From Exiguobacterium sp. s146 (GTDB lineage Bacteria; Bacillota; Bacilli; Exiguobacteriales; Exiguobacteriaceae), in assembly GCF_018618415.1 (NCBI RefSeq), contig NZ_JACSMA010000001.1, positions 62,001 through 126,000 of the forward strand: DNA of 64,000 nt, given 5' to 3'. Each line of letters opens with the position of its first letter. Position 1 is the first letter of the stretch. Positions 53,690 through 62,911 of the stretch are shown in pieces. The translations under genes and the position numbers were made by a program. The notes below the pieces were generated by a model. The model saw only the letters and a list, made by a program, of their open reading frames with translations. It was not told where the DNA came from and did not search any database.

Positions 53690-53893
53690 TTGTCTGCCTC
53701 CTGCATATGTAATCACTACAGTCCTCACTATAAACAACAAATGTAATTGTTCTATTTCCCTTTTTTTTAGAATGTGTAAAAAAAGATGGGACTCCTTGTA
53801 GCAACAGACTTTATGCCTAGTGACGTTTCCGCTTTCGGTTTTCAGGGGATTCTGCTACGGTAGGGACATAGGAAAGAGAGAGGGGACCAGACA

Positions 53894-54526
53894 ATGGCAG
53901 TCATTTTATTTGATATCGATGGGACGCTCGTTGACACGACCGGACCGATGACGCAAGCGATTCACGAGGCGTTGGAGCAACTTCCACATTTACCGAAACC
54001 GAGTGAGGATGCGGTCCGTTCCGGTTACGGATTGGCCGGCAACGCGTTCTGGGAACATGTCATCCCGGAAGCGACGATTGAAGAGATTCGCCAAATCCGC
54101 AAGCTGCGCCATGAGACGCTCGAGCGGGCGATGGAAGGGCAGCACGTCTTGTTCGAGGGCATCTACGAGATGCTCGAGACACTCCATAAAAAAGGACACA
54201 CGTTGACGACGGCGAGCAACTGCGGCGTCCATTACTTGAACTTGATGCTCGATTCACAAAACATTCGCCAGTTCATGACGGCGCCGGAATGCCTCGAATC
54301 CGTGAGTGGCGAGAAGAAAGCCGACATTTTGACGGCGCATCGACTTCGTCACGGTGAAAGCGACTATGTGATGGTTGGGGACCGGAAATCCGACGTCGAA
54401 GCGGCGCGGGCCCATGACTTCCCGGTCGTCTTGACCGGTTTCGGCTTCGGCAACGAAGACGAGTGGGCGCTCGCGGATCATGTGATTGCGACGCCGAACG
54501 ACTTGATCACGTATATCGAAGCATGA
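53894..54526 (+). CDS. HAD phosphatase (PGP/PpaX-like)
   Basis: 210 residues. Motif I LFDIDGTLVDTT, motif II TTASNCG, Lys in SGEKKADIL, motif IV YVMVGDRKSDVEAARAH; cap type 1. Phosphoglycolate phosphatase or pyrophosphatase-like; substrate not clear. GAGAGGGG upstream of ATG 53894. Confidence 0.85.
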   Translation: MAVILFDIDGTLVDTTGPMTQAIHEALEQLPHLPKPSEDAVRSGYGLAGNAFWEHVIPEATIEEIRQIRKLRHETLERAMEGQHVLFEGIYEMLETLHKKGHTLTTASNCGVHYLNLMLDSQNIRQFMTAPECLESVSGEKKADILTAHRLRHGESDYVMVGDRKSDVEAARAHDFPVVLTGFGFGNEDEWALADHVIATPNDLITYIEA

Positions 54527-54567
54527 AAAATCCCGGTGAACCGTTATGGTTCCACCGGGATTTTTTT
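54526..54567. terminator. Bidirectional terminator
   Basis: AAATCCCGGTG / CCACCGGGATTT (inner AACC/GGTT) with T7, between convergent genes. Confidence 0.9.
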
Positions 54568-55978
54568 AAAGACCGAGCGAGATATATTTCACTTCTAAAA
54601 ACTCTTCGATGCCGTGATGACCGCCTTCGCGGCCGAGACCGCTCTGCTTCCACCCGCCGAACGGGGCTTGCGGCGTCGAGGGAAGACCATCATTGACGCC
54701 GACGATACCGTATTCGAGTGCTTCGGCCAAATAGAGGGCCTCGTTGATGTCTTGGGTGAACACATAGGCGGCGAGACCGAACGGCGTCGCGTTCGCCCGC
54801 TCAATCACTTCCTCAAGTGTTTCGAACGACGCAATCGGGGCGACGGGGCCAAACGTCTCCTCATTCATGCAGAGCATGTCCTCGTTCGCATAGCGGATGA
54901 CGGCCGGGCGGACGAATAAGCCGTCGAGCTGTTCGCCACCTGTGATTTCGCCGCCACGGATTTGGGCGTCCTCTAAATGCTTCATCACTTTCTCGACCGC
55001 ATCCTCGTCGATGAGCGGACCGATATCCGTCCCTTCGTCGAGCCCGTTGCCGACTTTGAGCGCCGAGACGGCCGCGATGAATTTTTCAGAGAACGCATCG
55101 ACGATGGATTGCTCGACATAAATCCGGTTGGCGCAGACGCATGTCTGTCCACCGTTACGGAATTTCGTCGCGACCGCTTGCGGGACGGCTTTATCGAGGT
55201 CGGCCTGTGCTGTGACGATGAGCGGGGCGTGTCCGCCGAGCTCGAGTGAGATTTTCTTCATCGTATCGGCGGCACCGCGCATGAGCATCTTGCCGACCTC
55301 GGTCGAACCGGTGAACGTCAGCTTGCGGACGCGGGGATCGTGTTGCCACGCGTTGACGATGTCAGATGCTTTCCCGGTGACGAGATTGATGACACCGGGT
55401 GGGAAACCGGCTTTTTCCGCCAGCTTGACGAGTTCGATGGCCGTCAGTGGTGTCGCCGATGCCGGTTTCAGGACGACGGTGCAGCCTGCGGCCAGAGCCG
55501 GTGCGAGCTTCCGGGTGATCATCGCTGCCGGAAAATTCCATGGCGTGATGGCGGCGACGACGCCGACCGGTTGTTTGATGGCGAAGATGCGCTTTTTATT
55601 CGACGAGGCCGGAATGGTCTCCCCGTACACGCGTCTTCCTTCAGCAGCGTACCATTCGATGAAGCCATTCGCATAACGGACTTCGCCGATGGCTTCTTGC
55701 AGCGGTTTGCCTTGCTCTTCGACCATCGTCCGGGCGATGGCTTCCGTATGTTCATCGATCAGGCGGTTCCATTCGAGCAGCAGGGCGCCGCGCTCTTCGG
55801 CCGTCTTCTCTTGCCAATCCTTCAAGGCGTCGTGCGCGGCATCGACGGCCTGTTTCGCTTCGGCTGTGTCACTCTTCGTCACCGTGGCCATGATATTTCC
55901 GGTGGCAGGGTTGCGCACCTCGATCGTGTCCGATGTATCAATCCATTCTCCATTGATGAAATTGTTTTCCACTCGCAT
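54566..55978 (-). CDS. gabD: NAD(P)-dependent succinate-semialdehyde dehydrogenase-type ALDH
   Basis: 470 residues, aldehyde dehydrogenase. TPWNFPAAMITRKLAPALAA, FTGSTEVGK, the general base Glu in LELGGHAP, and the catalytic Cys in NGGQTCVCANR with a second Cys two residues later, the redox-switch pair of GabD enzymes. Best fit is succinate-semialdehyde or glutarate-semialdehyde dehydrogenase. GAAAGGGGAA precedes ATG 55978. No gabT is adjacent. Confidence 0.85.
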   Translation of the reverse strand: MRVENNFINGEWIDTSDTIEVRNPATGNIMATVTKSDTAEAKQAVDAAHDALKDWQEKTAEERGALLLEWNRLIDEHTEAIARTMVEEQGKPLQEAIGEVRYANGFIEWYAAEGRRVYGETIPASSNKKRIFAIKQPVGVVAAITPWNFPAAMITRKLAPALAAGCTVVLKPASATPLTAIELVKLAEKAGFPPGVINLVTGKASDIVNAWQHDPRVRKLTFTGSTEVGKMLMRGAADTMKKISLELGGHAPLIVTAQADLDKAVPQAVATKFRNGGQTCVCANRIYVEQSIVDAFSEKFIAAVSALKVGNGLDEGTDIGPLIDEDAVEKVMKHLEDAQIRGGEITGGEQLDGLFVRPAVIRYANEDMLCMNEETFGPVAPIASFETLEEVIERANATPFGLAAYVFTQDINEALYLAEALEYGIVGVNDGLPSTPQAPFGGWKQSGLGREGGHHGIEEFLEVKYISLGL

Positions 55979-56065
55979 CTTGATTTCCCCTTTCGTCTAG
56001 GTGCACATTAAGAAGGTACCCGTTTTCAAAAATCATACACAATTTTACAAAGAGGAGGGGTCGCC

Positions 56066-56581
56066 ATGTGGATTATCATCGTGGGCTATGTCATCGGTAG
56101 CCTGCTTGGCGGGCGCCTATACGGCATATGGAGTGGTCAACACCTGGCCACGACCGGATCGGGGAACACCGGTGCCCGCAACGCGTTACGGATGGGTGGG
56201 AAACGAGCCTTCTTGTTCGTTTACGGATTCGACGTCTTAAAGACGGTACTCGTACTGTCGATGAGCGGTCCATACTTTTTTGAGACCGGGCTCGCCTTGA
56301 CGCTCGGCCACATTTATCCGATGTGGCATATTCGCTCCGGGGGGAAGGGATACGCCGTATTTTCTGGAATAATATTAGCGTATAGCCCGCTTTGGTTTAT
56401 CGTCGGGCTGCTGCTGTTGCTATTGCTCATCAAACTGACGGGCAACTCGCGCGAGACCGGGCTCGTCATGCTTGTCCTGCTGCCGCTCGCGGCATGGGGG
56501 GACGCGACAGATGTCGGATTTGCGACGATGACGATGTTGGTCATCGTGTATCACCATATAAGGGGGAACCAACGTGCTTGA
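56066..56581 (+). CDS. PlsY-family acyltransferase paralogue
   Basis: 171 residues, five or so membrane helices. The PlsY motifs are kept: GSGNTGARNALR (acyl-phosphate/glycerol phosphate site) and RSGGKGYAVFSG. PlsY proper makes lysophosphatidate from acyl-phosphate and glycerol-3-phosphate; this one is somewhat short (usual 190-210) and lacks a clear third motif, so it may use another acceptor. GAGGAGGGG before ATG 56066. It overlaps a GNAT-aminotransferase fusion gene by 8 bp, which suggests a joint role. Confidence 0.78.
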   Translation: MWIIIVGYVIGSLLGGRLYGIWSGQHLATTGSGNTGARNALRMGGKRAFLFVYGFDVLKTVLVLSMSGPYFFETGLALTLGHIYPMWHIRSGGKGYAVFSGIILAYSPLWFIVGLLLLLLLIKLTGNSRETGLVMLVLLPLAAWGDATDVGFATMTMLVIVYHHIRGNQRA

Positions 56582-58166
56582 ATTTCGAAGAGCGACGCCG
56601 GGAGATGCCCCGGCGATTCACCGCTTGAACTATGAGACGTTCGTCGAAGAAATCCCGCAACATCATCCGAACGCGGAGCGGCTTCTCGTCGACCGCTTCC
56701 ATGACACGAATACATATTGGGTCGGGTTGGCGGACGGACAGCTCGTCGCCATGTGTGCCATCCGGGACGAGCATCCGTTCTCGCTTGAACAAAAAGGCGT
56801 GACGCTGCCGCCGGGAGAGTGGATCGAAGTCCGGCTATTGGCCGTGACGCCCGCCTACCGGAACACGAGAACGTTTGCCGGACTCATGCGAGCGATGCTT
56901 CTGGAGGCGACAGACCGGGGCGTCGAAGGGATTGTCATCAGCGGAACCGTACGCGAACAGAAGCTATATCGGCGGTTCGGGTTCATCCCGTTCGCAGAAC
57001 CGGTCGGGACGACGGAGGCGTTATATGTACCGATGCAGTTGACCCGCTCTCGTTTCATGCAGTCGGAGACCGCTCGAACATTGCGTCCGAAACTCCTATT
57101 GGCTGGACCTGTCGAACTGTCGCCTCAAGTGCGTGCTGCTTTGGGCAGTCAACCGTCACCACATCGGTCGGCCGAGGCAAGTCGTTTGCTGCATTCCGTG
57201 CAGTCGAAGCTTAGCGCCCTCATCAAGTTGCCCCATATTTATACGATGCTTGGGAGCGGGACGATTGCGAACGATGCCGTCGCCGCCCAGTTGACCGGAC
57301 GTGGCGTGATTATCGACACTGGGGAGTTCGGGCGACGATTGGTCGACCATGCCAATCGAGTGGGGCTTGAATTTGATGTCGTCGCGCTATCGAGCGAGCG
57401 TCGTCTTGATATGAAGCAAATCGAACAGCATAAACCCGATTGGATTTGGACGGTCCATTGCGAGACGTCGACGGGGAAGCTGGTCGACTTGGACCAGTTG
57501 CGTCAATACGCACACGCATATCCCACGAAGATTGCAATTGATGCCATCAGCGCAGTCGGGACAATGGTGACTGATTATTCGTTCGCACATTTCGTGACGT
57601 TCGTCTCGGGGAAGGCGCTTCGAAATGCGCCGGGTCTAGCCTTTGTCGCGATGCGAGAGCGGGCTGTCCCGAATCCATCGATTCCCCGGTATCTGGATTT
57701 GGCAGCCTATAATCCAATCGCTTTCACTCAGTCCGTCCCGCTCATCCAAGCGATGGATGTGGCGTTGAGCGAACTGACGGACGCGGAGATGAAGGCACAT
57801 CAAACCAAACTCGATCTCTTCGTGCATGAGCTGATGCGCCGCGGTATACAGGTTGAATGCAAGGACGACCAATCTCCCGGCATTTTTTCGCTCGTGTTGC
57901 CGGACGGACAATCATCGATGGAATTGGGGCGCCAATTGGGCTTCCACGGTTATCACATCCAGTATGAAAGCGACTATTTGCGACGCGCGAACTGCATCCA
58001 AGTGTCGACGATGGGGTGGACGACCACACGAGACATGCAACAAGTCGCCAGCTACATTGCCACATGGATTCAGAAAAAAACCGCCACTCCGGAGAGTGAC
58101 GGGTTCAAACACGGAAATCTTGGCGGGCCAAATGGCGAATCTTCCGACCGAGGCGTCTTGAGTTGA
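56574..58166 (+). CDS. GNAT :: class V aminotransferase fusion
   Basis: 530 residues from GTG 56574 (AAGGGGG seven bases before). Residues 1-155 are a GNAT acyltransferase (LEFRRATPGDAPAIHRLN, LAVTPAYRNTRTFAGLMRAM, LYRRFGFIPF). Residues 165-510 are a fold-type I, class V aminotransferase: GPVELSPQVRAALG, PSPHRSAEASRLL, TMLGSGTIAND, IDAISAVGTM and the PLP Lys347 in FVSGKALRNAPGLAF, as in alanine-glyoxylate or serine-pyruvate transaminases. The gene is translationally coupled to a PlsY paralogue. A product that is both transaminated and acylated, perhaps a lipid, is a reasonable guess only. Its last 60 bp hold the antisense terminator and tail of the UbiB-type gene. Confidence 0.8.
   Translation: MLEFRRATPGDAPAIHRLNYETFVEEIPQHHPNAERLLVDRFHDTNTYWVGLADGQLVAMCAIRDEHPFSLEQKGVTLPPGEWIEVRLLAVTPAYRNTRTFAGLMRAMLLEATDRGVEGIVISGTVREQKLYRRFGFIPFAEPVGTTEALYVPMQLTRSRFMQSETARTLRPKLLLAGPVELSPQVRAALGSQPSPHRSAEASRLLHSVQSKLSALIKLPHIYTMLGSGTIANDAVAAQLTGRGVIIDTGEFGRRLVDHANRVGLEFDVVALSSERRLDMKQIEQHKPDWIWTVHCETSTGKLVDLDQLRQYAHAYPTKIAIDAISAVGTMVTDYSFAHFVTFVSGKALRNAPGLAFVAMRERAVPNPSIPRYLDLAAYNPIAFTQSVPLIQAMDVALSELTDAEMKAHQTKLDLFVHELMRRGIQVECKDDQSPGIFSLVLPDGQSSMELGRQLGFHGYHIQYESDYLRRANCIQVSTMGWTTTRDMQQVASYIATWIQKKTATPESDGFKHGNLGGPNGESSDRGVLS
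58074..58102 (-). terminator. Terminator of the UbiB-family gene, inside the fusion gene
   Basis: CCGTCACTC / GAGTGGCGG with seven T on the minus strand; lies within the coding 3' end of the GNAT::aminotransferase gene. Confidence 0.85.
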
Positions 58167-59742
58167 AATATGCCAATACAGAGACGACGCCACCCGACCA
58201 GAACAACCATTCATCCGGTCGGAGATAGCCGAGCAATCCGACAATCAAGCCAAGGATCATCAGGCCGGCATTGAACGTCTGCCGATGGAGCAGTTCTTTC
58301 GACTCGAGCTCACGTTGGAACATCGCCTGTTCGGACAGGCGTTTCCGGGTCGGTTCTTTCAAAAAGTTATCGAGGAGCGGCGGGACGTTCAGCAACTTTT
58401 TGCCGTAATTGAGCGCCGTCATGACGTAACGGTTTTGAATCGTCGTGCCGTCGGCCTCGAGCCATTGAATGACAATCGGTTTACCGAGCGTGAACAAATC
58501 GATTTTCGAATCGAGGATTTGTAAAATCCCGAGTAAGGTGGAGGCGGCTCGACCGAAGAACGCGAACTCGGCCGGAAGCTGAATCGGTTCATTTTTGACG
58601 AGCAATTGGATATCTTGTAACACTTTTTCAATCAACTTCGTGTCGACCGTGTCGATATCGGTCTCTAAGTAGAACGTGACCGCTTTCTCAAGCGCCTGAC
58701 GGATGTTGTGTTTGTTCGCCGTCGGCAACAAGAAGCGCAAGTCTTCGAGGCCGTCGACGACACCGTCATAGTCAAGCGAGATGAACGCCTGCAGGATTTT
58801 ACGGATGGTCGCCATATCTTGCGGTGTCGTCGAGCCGACCATCCCGAAGTCGAGCAGGATGATGGTGCCATCGGCCCGGATTTGCACGTTCCCCGGATGC
58901 GGGTCGGCGTGGAACTTCCCGCCGAACAGTAGCTGCTCGGCCGCCATCGTGAACAGGCGTTCCGCGAGGGCGGAGCGATCGATGTTATTCTCTTTTAAGA
59001 ACGCGAGGTCGGTGATGCGACGGGCATCGACCCAATCCATCGTCAACACCCGGTTTGAACAAAGATGGTCGTAATAGTCCGGTATGTAGACGTCCGGATT
59101 TTCAGCATACTTCGCTTTGAAATAGAGGGCGTTCTTCAATTCGGTTTGGAAATTCAATTCATCCCCGATGACAAAAATCATTTGGCGATATAAGCTATCT
59201 AAGTCGGTCGATTTTGCCAGTGAGGTCCGCTTGAGCATCGTCGTCACGATTCGCATCGCTTTGAAGTCGGTCCGAATGATTTTTTCGATGTCTGGACGCT
59301 GAATTTTCAGCGCGACACGCTTCCCGTTTTCAAGGAGTGTCGCACCGTACACTTCCCCGATCGAGGCGGAGGCGACGGCATCGATTCCGACGTCTTTTAC
59401 GATTTGTGTATACGGGACGCCCCATTCCGCCTCCAAGATGGCACGGGACTTGTCCCAGCCGGAAGTCGGGACGCGGTCGACGAGCTCTGACAGTTCGTTC
59501 AAGACAGACGGAGGCAACAAGTCGGCTCGAATCGATAGGAATTGACCGAGCTTGATTAACAGTCCTTCGAGTCGGAGCGCGTTCCGCTTATACTCGCGGG
59601 CGAGATTCAACATCAATGTCTCGTATTCCTCGGTCGAGGCGAGACCTTGCTGCTGTTTGCGTGAGAAGGCGTAAATTTTAATGATGAATCGGGCGAACAT
59701 TGTGACGATAATCCATATGCGGAACAAGGCGATTCGTTTCAT
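58105..59742 (-). CDS. UbiB/ABC1/AarF family atypical kinase
   Basis: 545 residues. The KxGQ motif is IKLGQFLSIRADLLPP, the Ala-rich nucleotide loop is ASASIGEVYGA, ALKIQRPDI has the catalytic Lys, FHADPHPGN the catalytic loop and LLDFGMVG the metal Asp. Two C-terminal hydrophobic helices (about 490-530) anchor it to the membrane. The family supports quinone or lipid metabolism. Its 3' end overlaps the fusion gene tail to tail by 62 bp. Confidence 0.9.
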   Translation of the reverse strand: MKRIALFRIWIIVTMFARFIIKIYAFSRKQQQGLASTEEYETLMLNLAREYKRNALRLEGLLIKLGQFLSIRADLLPPSVLNELSELVDRVPTSGWDKSRAILEAEWGVPYTQIVKDVGIDAVASASIGEVYGATLLENGKRVALKIQRPDIEKIIRTDFKAMRIVTTMLKRTSLAKSTDLDSLYRQMIFVIGDELNFQTELKNALYFKAKYAENPDVYIPDYYDHLCSNRVLTMDWVDARRITDLAFLKENNIDRSALAERLFTMAAEQLLFGGKFHADPHPGNVQIRADGTIILLDFGMVGSTTPQDMATIRKILQAFISLDYDGVVDGLEDLRFLLPTANKHNIRQALEKAVTFYLETDIDTVDTKLIEKVLQDIQLLVKNEPIQLPAEFAFFGRAASTLLGILQILDSKIDLFTLGKPIVIQWLEADGTTIQNRYVMTALNYGKKLLNVPPLLDNFLKEPTRKRLSEQAMFQRELESKELLHRQTFNAGLMILGLIVGLLGYLRPDEWLFWSGGVVSVLAYFNSRRLGRKIRHLARQDFRV

Positions 59743-59835
59743 AAAGTACCGACATCCTTTACAAGCAGTCGCTCGACTGGTCTGATTTTTTGTATCTTAA
59801 CTTTACCACAGAATGCTTTCAAGAAAGGGCAAGGG

Positions 59836-60441
59836 ATGTTTATGGAGTGGGAATTACTCAACGTCGTCGGAACGATTGCGTTCGCGGCGAGCGGGGCCAT
59901 CATCGCGATGGACGAAAAATACGATATTTTTGGGGTCTGGCTGCTCGCCTTTACGACAGCCTTCGGCGGCGGAGCGATTCGAAACGTCTTGCTCGGCAAC
60001 CCCGTCAGCTTGATTTGGCAACAGAACGATCTCTTCATCCTTTGTTTTCTTGTCGCGTTGCTCATCTTCCTGCTACCGAGCGTCGTCTTACCCCATTGGG
60101 AACGCTGGGGCGTCATCGTCGATGCGATCGGGCTCGTCGCCTTCGCATTTCAAGGCGCACAAGTCGCCATCAAGCTCGATTTACCGTTATCGGCCGCGAT
60201 TGCGGCTGCCGTCTTGACGGGTGTCGGCGGCGGGGTCGTCCGTGATTTGTTGGCCGGCCGCAAGCCGCTCGTCTTACAATCGGAAGTGTATGCGATTTGG
60301 GCCATCATCATCGCGGTCGTCACGTATTATTTCCGGCTTGAAGGTGGGCTTGCGGTGTATGTACTATTAATTGTCGTGGCGACGCTTCGAGTGATATCCT
60401 ACTATCGAAAGTGGAATTTACCTGCACGCAAAGTGCGATAA
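59836..60441 (+). CDS. TRIC channel family (UPF0126) membrane protein
   Basis: About 200 residues, seven helices in two three-helix repeats. Each repeat has the glycine-rich motif: TAFGGGAIRNVLLGNP and GVGGGVVRDLLAGRKP. Bacterial TRIC proteins are K+-permeable channels. The start is either ATG 59836 or ATG 59842. Followed at 13 bp by a DUF423 gene. Confidence 0.88.
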   Translation: MFMEWELLNVVGTIAFAASGAIIAMDEKYDIFGVWLLAFTTAFGGGAIRNVLLGNPVSLIWQQNDLFILCFLVALLIFLLPSVVLPHWERWGVIVDAIGLVAFAFQGAQVAIKLDLPLSAAIAAAVLTGVGGGVVRDLLAGRKPLVLQSEVYAIWAIIIAVVTYYFRLEGGLAVYVLLIVVATLRVISYYRKWNLPARKVR

Positions 60442-60454
60442 GGGGGAAACTAGT

Positions 60455-60820
60455 TTGAAACTATTACTCATCATCGGCGCTGCTTTGATGGCGCTCGGCG
60501 TCGCGCTCGGCGCGTTCGGGGCCCACGCCTTGAAAGAACGTCTGACACCGAACATGCTCGCCAACTGGCAGACAGGCGTGCTCTACCATATGATTCACGC
60601 CATCGGGATTATCGCGTTGGCGAGCATCTTGATGAAAGTGAGCATCAGCCAGTTCAGCACGGCAGGTTGGCTCATGTTCGCCGGAATCCTCTTCTTCTCG
60701 GGTAGCCTGTACGTCATGGCGCTGACCGGGATCACGAAGCTCGGAGCGGTCACCCCGATTGGCGGCGTCTTATTTATTGCGGCTTGGGTGTTCGTCATCC
60801 TCGGTGCACTCAAACTGTAA
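60455..60820 (+). CDS. DUF423 membrane protein
   Basis: 121 residues, four helices. GVALGAFGAHALKERL at the N-terminus and GSLYVMALTG, LGAVTPIGGVLFI later are the DUF423 (YwdK) signatures. Start TTG 60455 with AAGGGGG eight bases before. Unknown function, co-transcribed with the TRIC gene. Confidence 0.88.
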   Translation: MKLLLIIGAALMALGVALGAFGAHALKERLTPNMLANWQTGVLYHMIHAIGIIALASILMKVSISQFSTAGWLMFAGILFFSGSLYVMALTGITKLGAVTPIGGVLFIAAWVFVILGALKL

Positions 60821-60864
60821 TCAAACGTTAACGCCTGATTAACAGTTCTTATGTATCATTCTGA

Positions 60865-60951
60865 GTGTGAGACCCCTTGTCTCCACACCGACGAACAATT
60901 GGCCCGTTTAGCCTTCTCGCCTGGAGCGGGAGACTGAACAGGCCCTTTTTT
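60865..60951 (+). terminator. Structured 3' region with terminator
   Basis: A 9-bp hairpin GTGTGAGAC / GTCT-C-CACAC with a CCCTT loop (60865-60888) is followed by a large imperfect hairpin closed by GGCC/GGCC (60901-60944) and TTTTTT. Most simply the end of the TRIC-DUF423 transcript; it could also be a short RNA. Confidence 0.6.
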
Positions 60952-60956
60952 ACGTT

Positions 60957-61287
60957 TTTTGGGAATGGATAGACTTAGCAAAAGAACTGGATTATACTTT
61001 TTTAATATAAGGTCAATAGTTTCCTATTTTCATCTAGTATTACAACAATGTTTCAAGAAAAGAAAAGTAAAAAAATGTTGAAATATAAAGGGGTGGGGAG
61101 CCGTAAAAGGTTTCCCACCCCTGTATCGTAATAAAAGTGAAATATAACTTTAACAGGAAAACATTCGACACTTCGATATAATTAGTCGTGTTGAAACTAA
61201 AAAAATAATCGTTTTTGTTACATAGCAAAGCGACGACCTTTAAATAGTATGTAAACCCCGACCCCGTCAATAGAAAGGATGTCCCCA
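60957..61287. other. 330-bp AT-rich gap before the murein hydrolase gene
   Basis: Contains an 11- to 12-bp hairpin AGGGGTGGGGA / TTCCCACCCCT at 61090-61124 without a good T run, and a TATAAT at 61177-61182 that may start the leader of the M23 gene. No coding frame with a ribosome binding site was found. Confidence 0.5.
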
Positions 61288-62814
61288 TTGATCAATTGGA
61301 AACGCACTGTCTCGACACTCACGCTTAGCGCGCTTCTTCTTGGGACGCACTCGGTGGCTGATGCCTCGACGTCAATCAAGGAGAAACAAGAACAGCAGAA
61401 AAAAGTGCAAGAGCAACGGAATAACGTCAAACAGAACCAATCAAACACGTCTTCGAAAATTAAGCAAAATAAAAATGAAATCTCGAAAGTTCAAGCTGAA
61501 GTCAACAAGATGGATGCTCAACTTCAAGACATCATCAACGATGTCGCAGCCAAGCGCCAAGAAATCAAGCGCACAGAGTTGAAAATTGAAGATCTCGAGA
61601 AAGATATTAAAGGCTATGAGAAGAAGATGAAGGCTCAAGAAGCCATGATGAAAGAGCGTATGGCCACGATGCAAACGAATGGCGGCGGCTCAATCAACTG
61701 GGCTGAGTTCATCTTTGGTTCGAAAAACTTCTCGGATTTGATCACACGGATGATCACAGCCGGAACGATTCAACGAAGCGACCAAGAGTTGTTTGAAGAC
61801 TATGAAGCGACGCGTCAATCGTTACAAGAAGCGCAAGCGTCACTTAAAGAAGAGCGCACATCGCTCTTGAAGCAACAAAAAGCGCTAGAAGTGCGTCAAG
61901 CTCAACTCGAGAAGACGATGAAACAGCGTGAAGCTCGCATTAAAGAGCTCGAGGAGAAAAATATCAAATTCGAATCGCAAATCTTCGACCTTCAAGAAAT
62001 CGAAGCGACGTTAATCGCGCAAGAAGAAGCAATTGCGGCTGAAATCGAAGCGCAACGTCGTGAGGAAGAAGAAGCGCGCCGTCGTGCTGAAGAGGCGGCT
62101 CGTCAAGAAGCAGCCCGTAAGGCTGAGGAAGCTCGTCAAGCAGAAGCAGCGCAAGCAGCTGCAGCGGCACGTGAAGCAGAGGCAGCACGAGCAGCCGCGG
62201 CGAAAGCTGAAGCCGAACGCGCAGCAGCCGTTAAAAAGCAGAACAATAACAATAATACCCAGTCGTCAACGTCTTCAAACCAGACGACACAAAATAGTAC
62301 ACCGGCACCGAAACCGGCTGCGCCAGCACCAAAACCGGCACCAGCCCCGGCGCCTAAGCCAGCACCGACGGCACCGACGACGTCAGCTCCGGCACCATCA
62401 GGCGCGATGTTCATTCAACCGACGACAGGTCGTTTCTCACAAGGATGGGGACCGGCAAGCGGTCAATTCGGTTACTCGTTCCATAACGGCGTCGATATCG
62501 CTGGACCTGTCGGCACACCAATCCGTGCCTCGGCAACGGGAACAGTCATCCGTGCCGGCTGGGGTGGCGCGTACGGGAATCACGTCATGATCGCCCACGT
62601 CATCAACGGTCAAGTTTGGACGACGGTCTATGCGCACATGAACTCAGTCTCAGTGAGTGCCGGTCAACGTGTGACACAAGGTTCGAACATCGGAACACTT
62701 GGGAACACGGGGAACTCGTCAGGCCCGCACCTTCACTTCGAGGTTCACCAAGGTAGCTACTCGTACTCTGGAACGAGCGCGGGAAGCACAGTCAACCCAC
62801 GTCAGTTCTTCTAA
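61288..62814 (+). CDS. Secreted coiled-coil M23 murein hydrolase
   Basis: 508 residues from TTG 61288, eight bases after AAAGGA (the ATG at 61279 touches the site). Signal peptide about 1-28 (TLSALLLGTHSVADA). Long coiled coil about 30-320, its last part an Ala/Glu/Arg-rich helix, as in CwlO, PcsB and EnvC. A Pro-Ala-Lys linker (about 345-375) leads to an M23/LytM domain with HNGVDIAG, YAHMNSVS and GPHLHFEVH, all zinc and catalytic residues present. It cuts cell-wall peptides and is probably controlled by FtsEX through the coiled coil, an inference from the family. Confidence 0.9.
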   Translation: MINWKRTVSTLTLSALLLGTHSVADASTSIKEKQEQQKKVQEQRNNVKQNQSNTSSKIKQNKNEISKVQAEVNKMDAQLQDIINDVAAKRQEIKRTELKIEDLEKDIKGYEKKMKAQEAMMKERMATMQTNGGGSINWAEFIFGSKNFSDLITRMITAGTIQRSDQELFEDYEATRQSLQEAQASLKEERTSLLKQQKALEVRQAQLEKTMKQREARIKELEEKNIKFESQIFDLQEIEATLIAQEEAIAAEIEAQRREEEEARRRAEEAARQEAARKAEEARQAEAAQAAAAAREAEAARAAAAKAEAERAAAVKKQNNNNNTQSSTSSNQTTQNSTPAPKPAAPAPKPAPAPAPKPAPTAPTTSAPAPSGAMFIQPTTGRFSQGWGPASGQFGYSFHNGVDIAGPVGTPIRASATGTVIRAGWGGAYGNHVMIAHVINGQVWTTVYAHMNSVSVSAGQRVTQGSNIGTLGNTGNSSGPHLHFEVHQGSYSYSGTSAGSTVNPRQFF

Positions 62815-62818
62815 TGTT

Positions 62819-62856
62819 AAACGAGGACCCGTCAATCGTGACAGGTTCTCGTTTTG
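62819..62856 (+). terminator. Terminator after the murein hydrolase gene
   Basis: AAACGAGGACC / GGTTCTCGTTT (one G-T pair) with TTTT. Confidence 0.82.
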
Positions 62857-62874
62857 TGTCCTATCAAAAACCAA

Positions 62875-62911
62875 AAACAAGCGCCTATCCGTAACGGACA
62901 GGCGCTTGTTT
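62875..62911. terminator. Terminator of the APC permease gene
   Basis: 17-bp stem AAACAAGCGCCTATCCG / CGGACAGGCGCTTGTTT with a TAA loop; A and T runs on both sides. Confidence 0.88.

Noticed and set aside
53690-53770. Pho box before the alkaline phosphatase
   Set aside because: TTACA-like repeats occur but not with the regular 11-bp spacing of PhoP sites.
61100-61290. WalR box before the M23 hydrolase gene
   Set aside because: Single TGTTAC and TGTAAA half-sites are present but no pair with five-base spacing.
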